A stretch of 40,500 bases of DNA from positions 1-40,500 of the forward strand of contig NZ_NFLJ01000027.1 in NCBI RefSeq assembly GCF_002160865.1. The letters run 5' to 3'. The notes beneath the pieces were generated by a model that ran no database searches, was not told the DNA's origin, and saw only the letters and a program-made list of their open reading frames with translations. Made by a program: the position numbers and the translations under genes. This stretch comes from Massiliimicrobium timonense (lineage in GTDB: Bacteria; Bacillota_I; Bacilli_A; Erysipelotrichales; Coprobacillaceae). Within the stretch, counting starts at the first letter, position 1, and each line of letters starts with the position of its first letter. Of this stretch, positions 25,872 through 34,908 are shown in pieces.

Positions 25872-27284
25872 GTGTTGAAAAATGTAATGAATAAACTGAT
25901 TCAATGGAAGGTCATGCTTGTCATACAGGCACTGATATCCATTGTATTGGCAGTTTTATTAATACAGTTGAATGTATTACCTATGATGTATATTATTATG
26001 ATTATAGTGCTTGAAATACTACTTGGTGTAGGTATTTTCTTTTTAATGAGAAATGCTCAAAAGGTAAGGTTAATTATAAGTCATTTGATAAGTTTGGTAA
26101 TAAGTATGGTATTGATTGTTGGATGTATGGTTGTTTCAAAAGGAAATAATGCTATTCAAGGTTTAACAAGTGATCATACACAAACTAATCGTATTTCATT
26201 ATATGTATTAGAGGAAAGTTCATATCAGGAACTTGATGACTTAAAAAATCAAAGTATTGAAGCAAATATTAATGATGAACACATGTCTGATGCAATTGAT
26301 GCACTGAATAAAAAAGTTAAGCTTTCAATTCAAGGTCAAGAAGATTATGTTCGGATGTCTAATGATTTATATGATCAAAAAACAGCTGGTATTTATATGA
26401 ATGAAGCACAATCAGCATTGTTTGATGAAATTCATGAAGATTTCCATGAAAAGACAAGAATCTTATATACATATGAAATCACTGAAAAGGTAGAAGACTT
26501 TTCTAAAGATGTTAGTGTCACACAAAATGCTTTTAATATCTTTATTAGTGGCATTGATACAACAGGACCAGTATCTACTGTATCAAGATCAGATGTCAAT
26601 ATGATTGTCACTGTTAATCCTCAAAGTAAGAAAATTTTAATGACAAGTATTCCTAGAGATTATTATGTAACTCTGGCTAATAAAGGAAAAAAGGATAAAT
26701 TAACACATGCTGGTTTAGCTGGTGTAGAAAATTCAGTCAAGACTTTAGAAAACTTTTTAAATATTGATATTAATTATTATGCAAGAGTGAATTTTACATC
26801 ATTGATTCAAATGGTTGATGCATTAGGTGGTATTGAAGTTTATTCTGATCAAGATATTCCTAAATTAGGTATTCATGAAGGTATTAATCAAATGGATGGA
26901 AAAAAAGCTTTATCATTCTCTAGAGAAAGATATTCTTATAAGAGTGGTGACAACCATCGTGTACAAAATCAACAAAAAGTCTTGGAAGCTATGCTTAATA
27001 AAATGATGTCACCTGCCATTATTACCAATTATTCATCTATATTAGATCATATTGACGGTTGTTTTGAAACCAATATGACTTCTGATGAAATTACAAGTTT
27101 AATTAAAATGCAATTAAGTGATATGTCTAGCTGGGATATTCAACAAATTCAATTACAAGGACATGGAGCTATGTTAACAGGTGGAGCCTATATGCCAGGT
27201 AATAGATTATATTATATGATTCCTGATGAAGATAGTGTGAGTCAATGTGTAGCTCAAATTAAAGAGGTTCAGGAAAATCATTAG
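25872..27284 (+). CDS. LytR-CpsA-Psr (LCP) family wall-polymer ligase, copy 1
   Basis: The 470-residue membrane protein has three predicted N-terminal transmembrane helices (about residues 13-35, 37-58 and 66-86), an extracellular accessory region, and a C-terminal LCP domain: FISGIDT, RSDVNMIVTVNP, TSIPRDYYV with a key Arg, DALGGIEVYSD, and FSRERYSYKSGDNHRVQNQQ. LCP enzymes move undecaprenyl-linked polymers (teichoic acid, capsule, rhamnan) onto peptidoglycan outside the cell. The start is GTG, 8 bases after AGGAGG. It is followed 16 bases later by a second LCP gene. With polysaccharide operons on both sides, it probably anchors one of their products. Confidence 0.92.
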   Translation: MLKNVMNKLIQWKVMLVIQALISIVLAVLLIQLNVLPMMYIIMIIVLEILLGVGIFFLMRNAQKVRLIISHLISLVISMVLIVGCMVVSKGNNAIQGLTSDHTQTNRISLYVLEESSYQELDDLKNQSIEANINDEHMSDAIDALNKKVKLSIQGQEDYVRMSNDLYDQKTAGIYMNEAQSALFDEIHEDFHEKTRILYTYEITEKVEDFSKDVSVTQNAFNIFISGIDTTGPVSTVSRSDVNMIVTVNPQSKKILMTSIPRDYYVTLANKGKKDKLTHAGLAGVENSVKTLENFLNIDINYYARVNFTSLIQMVDALGGIEVYSDQDIPKLGIHEGINQMDGKKALSFSRERYSYKSGDNHRVQNQQKVLEAMLNKMMSPAIITNYSSILDHIDGCFETNMTSDEITSLIKMQLSDMSSWDIQQIQLQGHGAMLTGGAYMPGNRLYYMIPDEDSVSQCVAQIKEVQENH

Positions 27285-27300
27285 TTGATGGAGGTCAATC

Positions 27301-28728
27301 ATGAATAAATATTTGGAATATATTAGAACATCTATTATAGGGAAAATAACACTTGTGTTATGGATATTGATTTTAATGTTAGGAATATATTGTTTTTCAC
27401 AAATCTTTATTTATCTTCCAACAATGATTTTTATAATAGCAATCATTATTTTTACAATTGTTGTTGCACTATTAGGTTTCGCACATTATAAAATACCAAA
27501 AGTTTCTCTGTTTTTAGAAATCGTTGTGTGTATATGTTTAATAGTAGGGGTATTTGCAGTCAACAAAGTCACAACATTTACTGATAAGATTACAGAAACA
27601 AATGAAGTGGAAACTGTTTCAATTGTAGCTTTAAAAGATTCTGATATAACAAAAGAACAATCTTTTGATGATTTGACTTTAGCTTATAGTCAAGATGATG
27701 ATTCATCATACAAACATTCTACAGAAATTTTAAAAGAAAATAATAAAAAAGTGAAAACAGAAAAACCATATCAAAATATGGAACTCGCTTATAAGGCGTT
27801 GAAGAATCATAAAGTTGAGCTATTAGTTTTGACAAATATTGGAAAAAGTGATTTATCAGTCATAGATGAAAATTATGAAGATTATATCCAAGTCATTTTA
27901 TCAAAAGATTATCCATTAGAAAAAGTAACATCACAAGATGTAGACATCTCTAAAGAACCATTTACAATCTATCTTCAAGGTGCTGACTTATCTTCAGGGG
28001 ATAATATTAATTCAACAGGTAGGGGAGATGTGAATATTTTATTGACTGTTAACCCTCATACAAAGAAAGTGAATATGCAGGTTATACCAAGGGATTTATT
28101 TGTTTATATTCCTTGTAAAGATGCTAGTAGTAAACTATCTTATAGTGGCTGGTGGGGTGGTATTCAATCCTCTATAGCCAGTATAGAAGATAAATTAGAT
28201 ATTCAAATTAATTATTATGCTAAGATTAATTTTAATGGTTTGATGGACTTAGTGGATGCATTAGGTGGTGTAGAAGTTTATAGTCATTATACATATAATG
28301 CAGGAGAGTATCACTTTGAAAAAGGATATAATCACGTGGATGGTCAAAAAGCTTTAATGTTCGCAAGAGCAAGAAAAATGCTTCCATTAAATGAACGTTC
28401 ACGTGGATATCAGCAAATGGAATTAATAAAAGCTATTTTTACAAAGTTTGCTCAAGAACCAACATATAATCATGCGATGAGTGTCATTGATTCTTTAGAA
28501 AGTAATTTTACAACGAATCTACCAAAAGAAGACTTTTTCAAAGCTTTTCAGCTTGTTGTAGATTTATTACCTGAATTACAGACAATGGAGAATCATTCTA
28601 TTGAAGGTGAATATCGATGGCATTATGATGAAGTCAGAACAAATTATTATCAATATTATTTCTATCCTGCTGATGGAGAATTACAGGCAGTGAAGGAAAG
28701 AATTGATTATGTCATCAATGGAAAATAA
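27301..28728 (+). CDS. LytR-CpsA-Psr (LCP) family wall-polymer ligase, copy 2
   Basis: The 475-residue paralogue of the preceding protein has the same layout: three N-terminal membrane helices (about 15-33, 38-60, 68-86), an extracellular spacer containing two YSQDDDSSY-like acidic stretches, and the LCP domain with GADLSSGDNINSTGRGDVN, VIPRDLFVYIP, VDALGGVEVYSH and LMFARARKM. The Arg residues that bind the polyprenyl pyrophosphate are conserved. GATGGAGG precedes the ATG. The pair has clearly diverged, so each copy may serve a different polymer. A bidirectional terminator lies directly after the stop. Confidence 0.92.
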   Translation: MNKYLEYIRTSIIGKITLVLWILILMLGIYCFSQIFIYLPTMIFIIAIIIFTIVVALLGFAHYKIPKVSLFLEIVVCICLIVGVFAVNKVTTFTDKITETNEVETVSIVALKDSDITKEQSFDDLTLAYSQDDDSSYKHSTEILKENNKKVKTEKPYQNMELAYKALKNHKVELLVLTNIGKSDLSVIDENYEDYIQVILSKDYPLEKVTSQDVDISKEPFTIYLQGADLSSGDNINSTGRGDVNILLTVNPHTKKVNMQVIPRDLFVYIPCKDASSKLSYSGWWGGIQSSIASIEDKLDIQINYYAKINFNGLMDLVDALGGVEVYSHYTYNAGEYHFEKGYNHVDGQKALMFARARKMLPLNERSRGYQQMELIKAIFTKFAQEPTYNHAMSVIDSLESNFTTNLPKEDFFKAFQLVVDLLPELQTMENHSIEGEYRWHYDEVRTNYYQYYFYPADGELQAVKERIDYVINGK

Positions 28729-28730
28729 AA

Positions 28731-28763
28731 ACATCAATGAGAGATGATCTCATTGGTGTTTTT
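28731..28763. terminator. Bidirectional terminator between LCP2 and the AAA/PD-(D/E)XK gene
   Basis: ACATCAATGAGA (28731-28742) pairs with TCTCATTGGTGT (28748-28759), one G-T pair, with A-rich and T-rich flanks on either side. It serves the convergent genes ending at 28728 and 28750; the stop of the latter lies in the stem. Confidence 0.82.
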
Positions 28764-30318
28764 CTATATGACATGTATGCTTCTTTGTTTTCTTATCATA
28801 ACTGATTCCGACAATCAATAAGTTATCTTTATAATTCTCTAATCCTTTTGGATATTTTTTCTCTTTGATTTGAGTTAAGGCTGTTTCAACATCCTGATTC
28901 CATTTCAACTCTATAATCATGGCTGGTTTATCTCGATATGGAATCAAAACAACATCTGCAAACCCTTTACCAGTAGGCATTTCTCTTATCATTGTATAAT
29001 AATCTCTAGCTGATATATAGGCCAATAATAATGTATAGGCTAATGCATTTTCATTGTTGTAGGTTAATATTGATGTGTTGAGATGTGCTTCTTCAATATA
29101 TCTGGCAACGGCTTCTTCATCCTGCTTCCATGTTGCCTCTAATAATTCACGACTACTCAACAATGCTTTTGTCGTTTCTTCCCAATTGGATTTTCTAATT
29201 GAGTTCACAAATGAATCTATCACTTCTTTGTTAGGAATATAGCATGTATGATCTGAACTGTTATATCCTAAATATCCAAGATGTATTAAAAGTGTTAAGA
29301 CATCATCCTTAGTATCAAATGTTGTCATATCATTCTGGAATGAGGATGTCTGTACTGGTACACTTTCACCAGCCAACATTTCAATAACACTATCTTTGAG
29401 TCCATCCTTATTTAAATCTATATAAACCTGCAAGGCTTCATAGGTTTCTGTGGATGTCCAATAGTTTCCAAATTGTTTTCTTATAAGTGATGCAACAACA
29501 GAACGTGGGGAAAGAGTTGATAAATGATCTGTCATATGATAGCCATCATACCATTGTTTCATTTCATCATAACTGATGTTATATTGAATACAAAGATTTT
29601 GAACTTCAGTTTCAGTAAATCCCATAAATTCAGATAATAATCCCGGATCAATCATAGAGATTTCTTCAAACATATTCAAAGCACTGTGTGTGCCATATTT
29701 TTTAATAGGCAATATCCCTGTCATATAAGCAAGTTCTACATATGGTTTATCTTTTAATAGATTTCTTAAGAAATCTAAATATTGCTTCTGTGCCTCTTTA
29801 TCCTGTTTATATTCTCTAAAGATACAATCCCATTCATCTATAATAAAAATAAATCTTGCATCTGCTTCAACATAAACATCTTCTATGATTTGAACAAGAT
29901 TAGATGAATCAATATAATCTACATTTGGAAAGACTTTTTTAATTTCTCTGAAAATCAGTTTGGCAAGAAGTAAGATCATTTTATTAATATCATGAGTCTT
30001 GCTTAAAAAATCCTGCATATTAATATGAATGACATGATGCTGATTAAGATGTTCTAAATAATGAGCAGTTTGGCTGATTTTGAGTGAATCAAAAATATGA
30101 TGAGAATCACAACCCTTAGAATAATAGGCAACAAGCATATTAGCATCTGTACTCTTTCCAAAACGTCTTGGTCTTGATACACATAACTTATTATCACCGG
30201 TACCTATTAATTGATTTGTATAGTTAATTAGTAGTGATTTATCTACATATATAGGATTGTTGATTGCTTGTTGAAAACTATCATTTCTTGGATTGAGATA
30301 TAAACCCATACTTTTCAC
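28750..30318 (-). CDS. AAA-ATPase-like protein with PD-(D/E)XK nuclease domain (DUF1703 type)
   Basis: The 522-residue protein begins with the AAA-ATPase-like module: NPRNDSFQQAINNPIYVDKS, Walker A SRPRRFGKSTDA (49-60), HINMQDF, and Walker B FIFIIDEWD (156-164). It ends with a PD-(D/E)XK-like domain, GKGFADVVLIPYRDKPAMII with ELKW (D and ExK of the active site), followed by QIKEKKYP. This architecture occurs in many copies in gut Firmicutes and Bacteroidetes; its biological role is unsettled. It sits alone and convergent to the LCP genes, with no visible link to polysaccharide synthesis. The domain call is secure; the function is not known. Confidence 0.88.
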   Translation of the reverse strand: MKSMGLYLNPRNDSFQQAINNPIYVDKSLLINYTNQLIGTGDNKLCVSRPRRFGKSTDANMLVAYYSKGCDSHHIFDSLKISQTAHYLEHLNQHHVIHINMQDFLSKTHDINKMILLLAKLIFREIKKVFPNVDYIDSSNLVQIIEDVYVEADARFIFIIDEWDCIFREYKQDKEAQKQYLDFLRNLLKDKPYVELAYMTGILPIKKYGTHSALNMFEEISMIDPGLLSEFMGFTETEVQNLCIQYNISYDEMKQWYDGYHMTDHLSTLSPRSVVASLIRKQFGNYWTSTETYEALQVYIDLNKDGLKDSVIEMLAGESVPVQTSSFQNDMTTFDTKDDVLTLLIHLGYLGYNSSDHTCYIPNKEVIDSFVNSIRKSNWEETTKALLSSRELLEATWKQDEEAVARYIEEAHLNTSILTYNNENALAYTLLLAYISARDYYTMIREMPTGKGFADVVLIPYRDKPAMIIELKWNQDVETALTQIKEKKYPKGLENYKDNLLIVGISYDKKTKKHTCHIEKHQ

Positions 30319-30455
30319 CTGCTTTCTTTTCTTGTCTTATTATACCATTTGTATAAGTAAAATACCATGATTATATATTTTAGGTAAATAGTAAATGTTG
30401 ACTTGATTAATGAGTTTATAGTCTTCTTATTAAGAAATTCTTAAGAATAAATATC

Positions 30456-30484
30456 TTGATATTTATAATAAAGATATTTATAAT
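30456..30484 (+). promoter_or_regulatory. Consensus promoter of the VanZ-like gene
   Basis: TTGATA (30456-30461) and TATAAT (30479-30484) are separated by exactly 17 bp, a near-consensus sigma-A promoter. It leads to AGGAGGG (30496-30502) and the ATG at 30508. The rest of 30319-30455 has no gene. Confidence 0.8.
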
Positions 30485-30507
30485 GCTATCAAGATAGGAG
30501 GGATTTG

Positions 30508-31035
30508 ATGAATCCTAAAGTCAAAGTGAGATTAAGAATTATAGCAATCCTGACAACATTAATATGGATGATTGTGATCTTTAGATTTTCAATGGATACT
30601 GGTGTTTCATCGCATGAATTGAGTGATTTTTGTGTACAGATCTTTAATAAAGCTGTTTATCATTTTACAGGTAAAGATTTAAGAATATCTATTACACCTG
30701 AACACTATGCATTAATAGAATTATTTTTTAGAAAACTGGCTCATATGAGTATCTATTTTATATTAAGTATAAACGTTATGATTGTTTTATTTACATTTAA
30801 TATGAAAATGACATTAAGAATGTTTATATCAGCGTTATTTTGTTTTCTTTATGCATTGACAGATGAATTTCATCAAATGTTTGTAGATGGTAGAGGAGCC
30901 AGTTTTACAGATTGTTTAATCGATACAAGTGGGGCATTATTAGGTATTATAGCTGCACTTATTATTTACTGTATTATGTATACTATTATGACAAAATATC
31001 AAAAACATAAAGGGCTTATTCAAAATGCTTATTAA
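30508..31035 (+). CDS. VanZ-like membrane protein
   Basis: The 175-residue protein has four to five predicted membrane helices and the VanZ hallmarks: IWMIVIFRFSMDTGVSS after the first helix, FFRKLAHMSIYFILS, and YALTDEFHQMFVDGRGASFT with DCLIDTSGALLG. VanZ family members are small membrane proteins; the founding member gives low-level teicoplanin resistance, but most have no assigned role, and envelope functions are suspected. I use the ATG at 30508, right after AGGAGGG, not the preceding TTG. It has its own strong promoter and a terminator, so it appears monocistronic. Envelope-related neighbours on both sides fit but do not prove a cell-wall role. Confidence 0.88.
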   Translation: MNPKVKVRLRIIAILTTLIWMIVIFRFSMDTGVSSHELSDFCVQIFNKAVYHFTGKDLRISITPEHYALIELFFRKLAHMSIYFILSINVMIVLFTFNMKMTLRMFISALFCFLYALTDEFHQMFVDGRGASFTDCLIDTSGALLGIIAALIIYCIMYTIMTKYQKHKGLIQNAY

Positions 31036-31046
31036 ATAAGTTTACT

Positions 31047-31091
31047 AAAATATCCTTTTTCAAGTTTAAACGTGAAAGAAGGATATTTTTT
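31047..31091 (+). terminator. Rho-independent terminator after the VanZ-like gene
   Basis: AAAATATCCTTTTTCA (31047-31062) pairs with the TGAAAGAAGGATATTTT arm (from 31073) with one bulged base, followed by further T residues. It separates the VanZ-like gene from the MerR-fusion gene. Confidence 0.75.
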
Positions 31092-31187
31092 ATGATATTG
31101 GAATCATATGATAAAATATGAAACTTGAATGAATTTTATACATAGGAAATAGGAGTTCTGTTATAATGATAATAAGGATGTGAGAAG

Positions 31188-32354
31188 ATGAACTATTATA
31201 AAACAGGTGAGTTTGCGAAAAAAGCCAGTATATCAATAAGAACAGTACGCTATTATGATCAAAAAGGATTATTAAAACCTTCAGTCATAGATACCAATGG
31301 TTATCGTTTATATACAGATAAAGACTTTGAAAAACTCCAAAAAATATTATCATTAAAGTATTTAGGATTTTCTTTAGATGATATATTTGCTATGACAGCT
31401 AATGATAGTTACTTGTCTTTAAAACAATCCTTAGACTTACAGATGAAATTGATTCAACAAAAAATAGAAACATTACAATCTATGCAATCATTTCTACAAG
31501 AAGCTCAAGATACTTTAATTCATAATGAAAAAATAGAGTGGTCCGAGTTTATGAAAAATATCCAAATGGATGAAATGGAAAAAGAACTTGTTGAACAATA
31601 TCGTAATGCAACGAATATTGATATTAGGATGAGGCTTCATGATAAATATTCAATGAATCCTGTGTCATGGTTTCGCTGGTTATTTTCTTTTTATAAAATA
31701 GAAGAAAATAGTCAGATTTTAGAGATTGGTTGTGGAAATGGACAATTATGGAAAGATAATCAGGAATGTATCAAAGGGCATATTGTTTTATCAGATGTTT
31801 CACAAGGAATGGTTCATGATGCAAGAGAAAATCTTAGTCAAGTTTCTTGTATGCAATATCAATGTTTTGATTGTCTTCATATTCCTTATCCAGATGAATC
31901 TTTTGATGTCGTGATTGCCAACCATGTTCTTTTCTATTTAAAGGATTTATCTAAGGCATTAAGTGAAATCCAAAGAGTTTTAAAACCAAATGGATATTTA
32001 TATTGTAGTACATATGGGAGTTGTCATATGAAAGAAATTACAGATTTAGTAAAAGAGTATAATCCTAAGATTGTTTTATCTAATAGACAATTATATGATG
32101 TTTTTGGATTGGATAATGGATTCAATATTTTAGAGAAGTATTTTTCTAAGGTAGAAAAGAAGTGCTATGATGATCATTTGGAAGTTGATAATATGGATGA
32201 TATTGCCAATTATATTTTATCGTGTCATGGCAATCAAAGTGAGTATATTTCTAAAGATTATCAGGCATTTAAAAACTTTTTGGATCGTAAACTTTCATCA
32301 CATACAATATTCTATATTACAAAAGATGCAGGTATGTTTATTTGTCAAAAATAA
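31188..32354 (+). CDS. MerR-family regulator fused to a SAM-dependent methyltransferase
   Basis: The 388-residue protein has an N-terminal MerR winged helix (YKTGEFAKKASISIRTVRYY, then DQKGLLKP and GYRLYTDKDFEKL), a coiled dimerisation helix (about 75-110), and a C-terminal class I methyltransferase domain with ILEIGCGNGQLW (motif I, about 177-188), LSDVSQGM, and SFDVVIANHVLFYLKD, then RVLKPNGYLYCSTYG. MerR proteins bind dyads in over-long promoter spacers and change promoter geometry when a ligand binds. Here the effector domain is a methyltransferase fold, so SAM or a methyl acceptor may be the signal, or the protein may be bifunctional. A TATAAT lies at 31162-31167. A MerR-type promoter for the rml operon starts four bases after its stop. 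Confidence 0.88.
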   Translation: MNYYKTGEFAKKASISIRTVRYYDQKGLLKPSVIDTNGYRLYTDKDFEKLQKILSLKYLGFSLDDIFAMTANDSYLSLKQSLDLQMKLIQQKIETLQSMQSFLQEAQDTLIHNEKIEWSEFMKNIQMDEMEKELVEQYRNATNIDIRMRLHDKYSMNPVSWFRWLFSFYKIEENSQILEIGCGNGQLWKDNQECIKGHIVLSDVSQGMVHDARENLSQVSCMQYQCFDCLHIPYPDESFDVVIANHVLFYLKDLSKALSEIQRVLKPNGYLYCSTYGSCHMKEITDLVKEYNPKIVLSNRQLYDVFGLDNGFNILEKYFSKVEKKCYDDHLEVDNMDDIANYILSCHGNQSEYISKDYQAFKNFLDRKLSSHTIFYITKDAGMFICQK

Positions 32355-32357
32355 GTA

Positions 32358-32388
32358 TTGACCGTGACGTTACGTCATGGTTTATATT
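32358..32388 (+). promoter_or_regulatory. MerR-type promoter/operator of the rml operon
   Basis: TTGACC (32358-32363) and TATATT (32383-32388) are 19 bp apart, the hallmark of MerR-controlled promoters. The spacer holds the dyad ACCGTGACGT (32361-32370), centre T, ACGTCATGGT (32372-32381), which matches on 9 of 10 positions per arm. Transcription would start near 32395, about 25 bases before the rmlA ATG. The MerR-methyltransferase gene ends four bases upstream. Confidence 0.8.
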
Positions 32389-32417
32389 TTGGTTGTAGAA
32401 GATGGAGGAAAATGAAT

Positions 32418-33296
32418 ATGAAAGGAATTATTTTGGCAGGAGGAAGTGGGACAAGATTATATCCTCTTACTCAAGTGACAAGTAAACAATTATTACCTAT
32501 TTATGACAAACCTATGATTTATTATCCATTAAGCATTTTAATGAATGCAGGGATTAAAGAGATTCTCATTATTTCAACACCTGATGATACACCAAGATTT
32601 CAGGAATTATTAGGTGATGGACATCAATTTGGAATTGAATTACAATATAAGGTACAACCATCGCCTGATGGATTGGCTCAAGCTTTCTTATTAGGTGAAG
32701 AATTCATTGATGGAGATAGTTGTGCTATGATTTTAGGGGACAATATCTTCCATGGTCATGGACTGACAAAACGTTTAAAACAGGCAGCAGCAAAAACAAC
32801 TGGTGCAACTGTTTTTGGTTATTATGTTGATGATCCAGAAAGATTTGGTGTCGTTGAATTTGATAACAATGGCAAAGCCATTTCTATTGAAGAAAAGCCT
32901 GAACATCCAAAATCTAATTATGCTGTGACTGGTTTATATTTCTATGATAACAAAGTTGTAGAGTATGCTAAAAAGATTAAACCTAGTGATAGAGGTGAAC
33001 TGGAAATCACTGATTTAAATAAGATTTATTTAGAAAAAGGAGATTTAGAAGTGACTTTATTAGGTCAAGGATTTACATGGCTAGATACAGGGACACATGA
33101 ATCGTTAGTAGATGCAACAAACTTTGTGAAAACTGTAGAAACACATTCACATAGAAAGATAGCATGTCTAGAAGAAATTGCTTATTTGAATGGTTGGATT
33201 TCTAAAAATGAATTAGAGAAAGCATGTGAGCTTTATAAAAAGAATCAGTATGGTAAATATTTAAAAGATGTATTAGAAGGGAAGTATATTGATTAA
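32418..33296 (+). CDS. rmlA: Glucose-1-phosphate thymidylyltransferase
   Basis: The 292-residue enzyme joins dTTP and glucose-1-phosphate to give dTDP-glucose, the first step to dTDP-L-rhamnose. It shows the pyrophosphorylase motif [16 protein letters not shown], then [18 protein letters not shown], the DGLAQAF loop, [12 protein letters not shown] (metal-binding Asp), [20 protein letters not shown] and [13 protein letters not shown], all at standard spacing. I start at the second ATG (32418) because it begins the family's usual MKGI N-terminus and stands 9 bases from GGAGG; the ATG at 32412 is only 3 bases away. The stop overlaps the start of rmlC by one base. Confidence 0.96.
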   Translation: MKGIILAGGSGTRLYPLTQVTSKQLLPIYDKPMIYYPLSILMNAGIKEILIISTPDDTPRFQELLGDGHQFGIELQYKVQPSPDGLAQAFLLGEEFIDGDSCAMILGDNIFHGHGLTKRLKQAAAKTTGATVFGYYVDDPERFGVVEFDNNGKAISIEEKPEHPKSNYAVTGLYFYDNKVVEYAKKIKPSDRGELEITDLNKIYLEKGDLEVTLLGQGFTWLDTGTHESLVDATNFVKTVETHSHRKIACLEEIAYLNGWISKNELEKACELYKKNQYGKYLKDVLEGKYID

Positions 33297-33874
33297 TGAA
33301 AGCTATTGAAACAAAAATACCAGGAGTTTTGATTATTGAAACAGATGTTTTTGGTGATCATAGAGGTTATTTTACAGAAACATATTCTAAACCAAAATAT
33401 GAAAAATTAGGAATTACAGTAGATTTTGTACAGGATAATATGTCATTTAGTGCGCAAAAAGGAACATTAAGAGGATTACATTGGCAAAATCCTCCTTATG
33501 CACAATCAAAGCTTGTATCTTGTACAAGAGGAAAAGTGATCGATGTTGCTGTGGATATTAGAAAAGGTAGTCCTACATATGGTGAGTGGGTATCTGTTGA
33601 ATTAAGTGCTGAAAATCATAGACAGTTCTTTATTCCACAGGGATTTGCACATGGATTCTTAACTTTAACAGATGATGTAGAATTCAGATATAAAGTGGAT
33701 AATGTTTATAATAAAGAATCTGAAGGTGGTATGCGTTATGATGATCCAACTGCTAATGTAGATTGGGGAGCATTACTCAATGGTATTGAACCTGTCTTAA
33801 GTGAAAAAGATCAGACAGGACCAACTTTAGAAGAATCAAATAATCAGTTTGTATATGAAGGAGAGAATAAATAA
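33296..33874 (+). CDS. rmlC: dTDP-4-dehydrorhamnose 3,5-epimerase
   Basis: The 192-residue cupin epimerises dTDP-4-keto-6-deoxyglucose at C3 and C5. It has TDVFGDHRGYFTETYS, FVQDNMSFSAQKGTLRGLHW with the catalytic His62, CTRGKVIDVAVDIRKGSPTY, and FFIPQGFAHGFLTL. The length is normal. The ATG overlaps the rmlA stop (TAATG) and the stop overlaps the rmlB start, so the four rml genes are translationally coupled. Confidence 0.96.
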   Translation: MKAIETKIPGVLIIETDVFGDHRGYFTETYSKPKYEKLGITVDFVQDNMSFSAQKGTLRGLHWQNPPYAQSKLVSCTRGKVIDVAVDIRKGSPTYGEWVSVELSAENHRQFFIPQGFAHGFLTLTDDVEFRYKVDNVYNKESEGGMRYDDPTANVDWGALLNGIEPVLSEKDQTGPTLEESNNQFVYEGENK

Positions 33875-34908
33875 TGAAAATATTAGTCACAGGTGGAGCA
33901 GGATTTATTGGTGGAAACTTTGTTCATTATATGGTCAATAAATATCCTGAAGATATGATTGTCAATTTAGATTTATTAACTTATGCTGGAAATCTAGAAA
34001 CATGTAAACCAGTAGAAGGAAAACCTAATTATAAATTTGTCAAAGGTGATATTGCTGATAGAAAGTTTATCTTTGATTTATTTGAAAAAGAAAAGTTTGA
34101 TGTGGTTGTGAACTTTGCAGCAGAATCACATGTTGATAGAAGTATTGAAGATCCTGAAAGCTTTGTCAGAACCAATGTCATGGGTACAACAACATTATTA
34201 GATGCATGTAATCAATATGGAATCAAAAGATATCATCAGGTATCAACTGATGAAGTCTATGGTGATTTACCATTAGATAGACCAGACTTGTTCTTTACAG
34301 AAGAAACACCATTACATACATCTAGTCCATATAGTTCATCTAAAGCAGCTGCTGATTTATTTGTACTAGCATATCATAGAACATATGGTTTACCAGTCAC
34401 AATCAGTAGATGTTCTAATAACTATGGACCATATCATTTTCCAGAAAAACTGATTCCATTAATGATTTCAAGAGCATTAGCTGATGAATCATTACCTGTT
34501 TATGGAACAGGAGAAAATGTCAGAGACTGGTTACATGTTTATGATCATTGTGTCGCCATTGATTTAATCATTAGAAATGGAAGAGTTGGAGAAGTCTATA
34601 ATGTTGGTGGACATAATGAAAGAACAAATCTTGAGGTTGTTAAAACAATCTTAAAAGCATTAGATAAACCAGAATCATTAATCAAGTATGTAGAAGATAG
34701 AAAAGGTCATGATTTAAGATATGCGATTGATCCAACAAAATTGGAAACAGAATTAGGATGGAAACCAAAATATAACTTTGATACAGGTATTCAACAAACT
34801 ATTCAATGGTATCTTGATAACAAGGAATGGTGGCAAAACATTTTATCTGGTGAGTACAAAAACTATTTCCAGAAAATGTATGTTGATAAAGGTAGAGTGG
34901 AAGAATAA
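33874..34908 (+). CDS. rmlB: dTDP-glucose 4,6-dehydratase
   Basis: The 344-residue extended SDR makes dTDP-4-keto-6-deoxyglucose. It carries GGAGFIGGNFVHYM, FAAESHVDRSIEDP, STDEVYGDL (the Asp-Glu active-site pair follows the Thr), and the YSSSKAAAD catalytic Tyr-Lys. NNYGPYHFPEKLIPLMISRA, VRDWLHVYDH and NVGGHNERTN are also typical. It is the only nucleotide-sugar 4,6-dehydratase in this window, so its product could in principle also feed the aminotransferase of locus 1. It overlaps rmlC and rmlD by one base each. Confidence 0.96.
   Translation: MKILVTGGAGFIGGNFVHYMVNKYPEDMIVNLDLLTYAGNLETCKPVEGKPNYKFVKGDIADRKFIFDLFEKEKFDVVVNFAAESHVDRSIEDPESFVRTNVMGTTTLLDACNQYGIKRYHQVSTDEVYGDLPLDRPDLFFTEETPLHTSSPYSSSKAAADLFVLAYHRTYGLPVTISRCSNNYGPYHFPEKLIPLMISRALADESLPVYGTGENVRDWLHVYDHCVAIDLIIRNGRVGEVYNVGGHNERTNLEVVKTILKALDKPESLIKYVEDRKGHDLRYAIDPTKLETELGWKPKYNFDTGIQQTIQWYLDNKEWWQNILSGEYKNYFQKMYVDKGRVEE

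Noticed and set aside
31726-32361. Short plus-strand frames overlapping the MerR-methyltransferase gene.
   Set aside because: They are out-of-frame readings of the methyltransferase domain without start signals.
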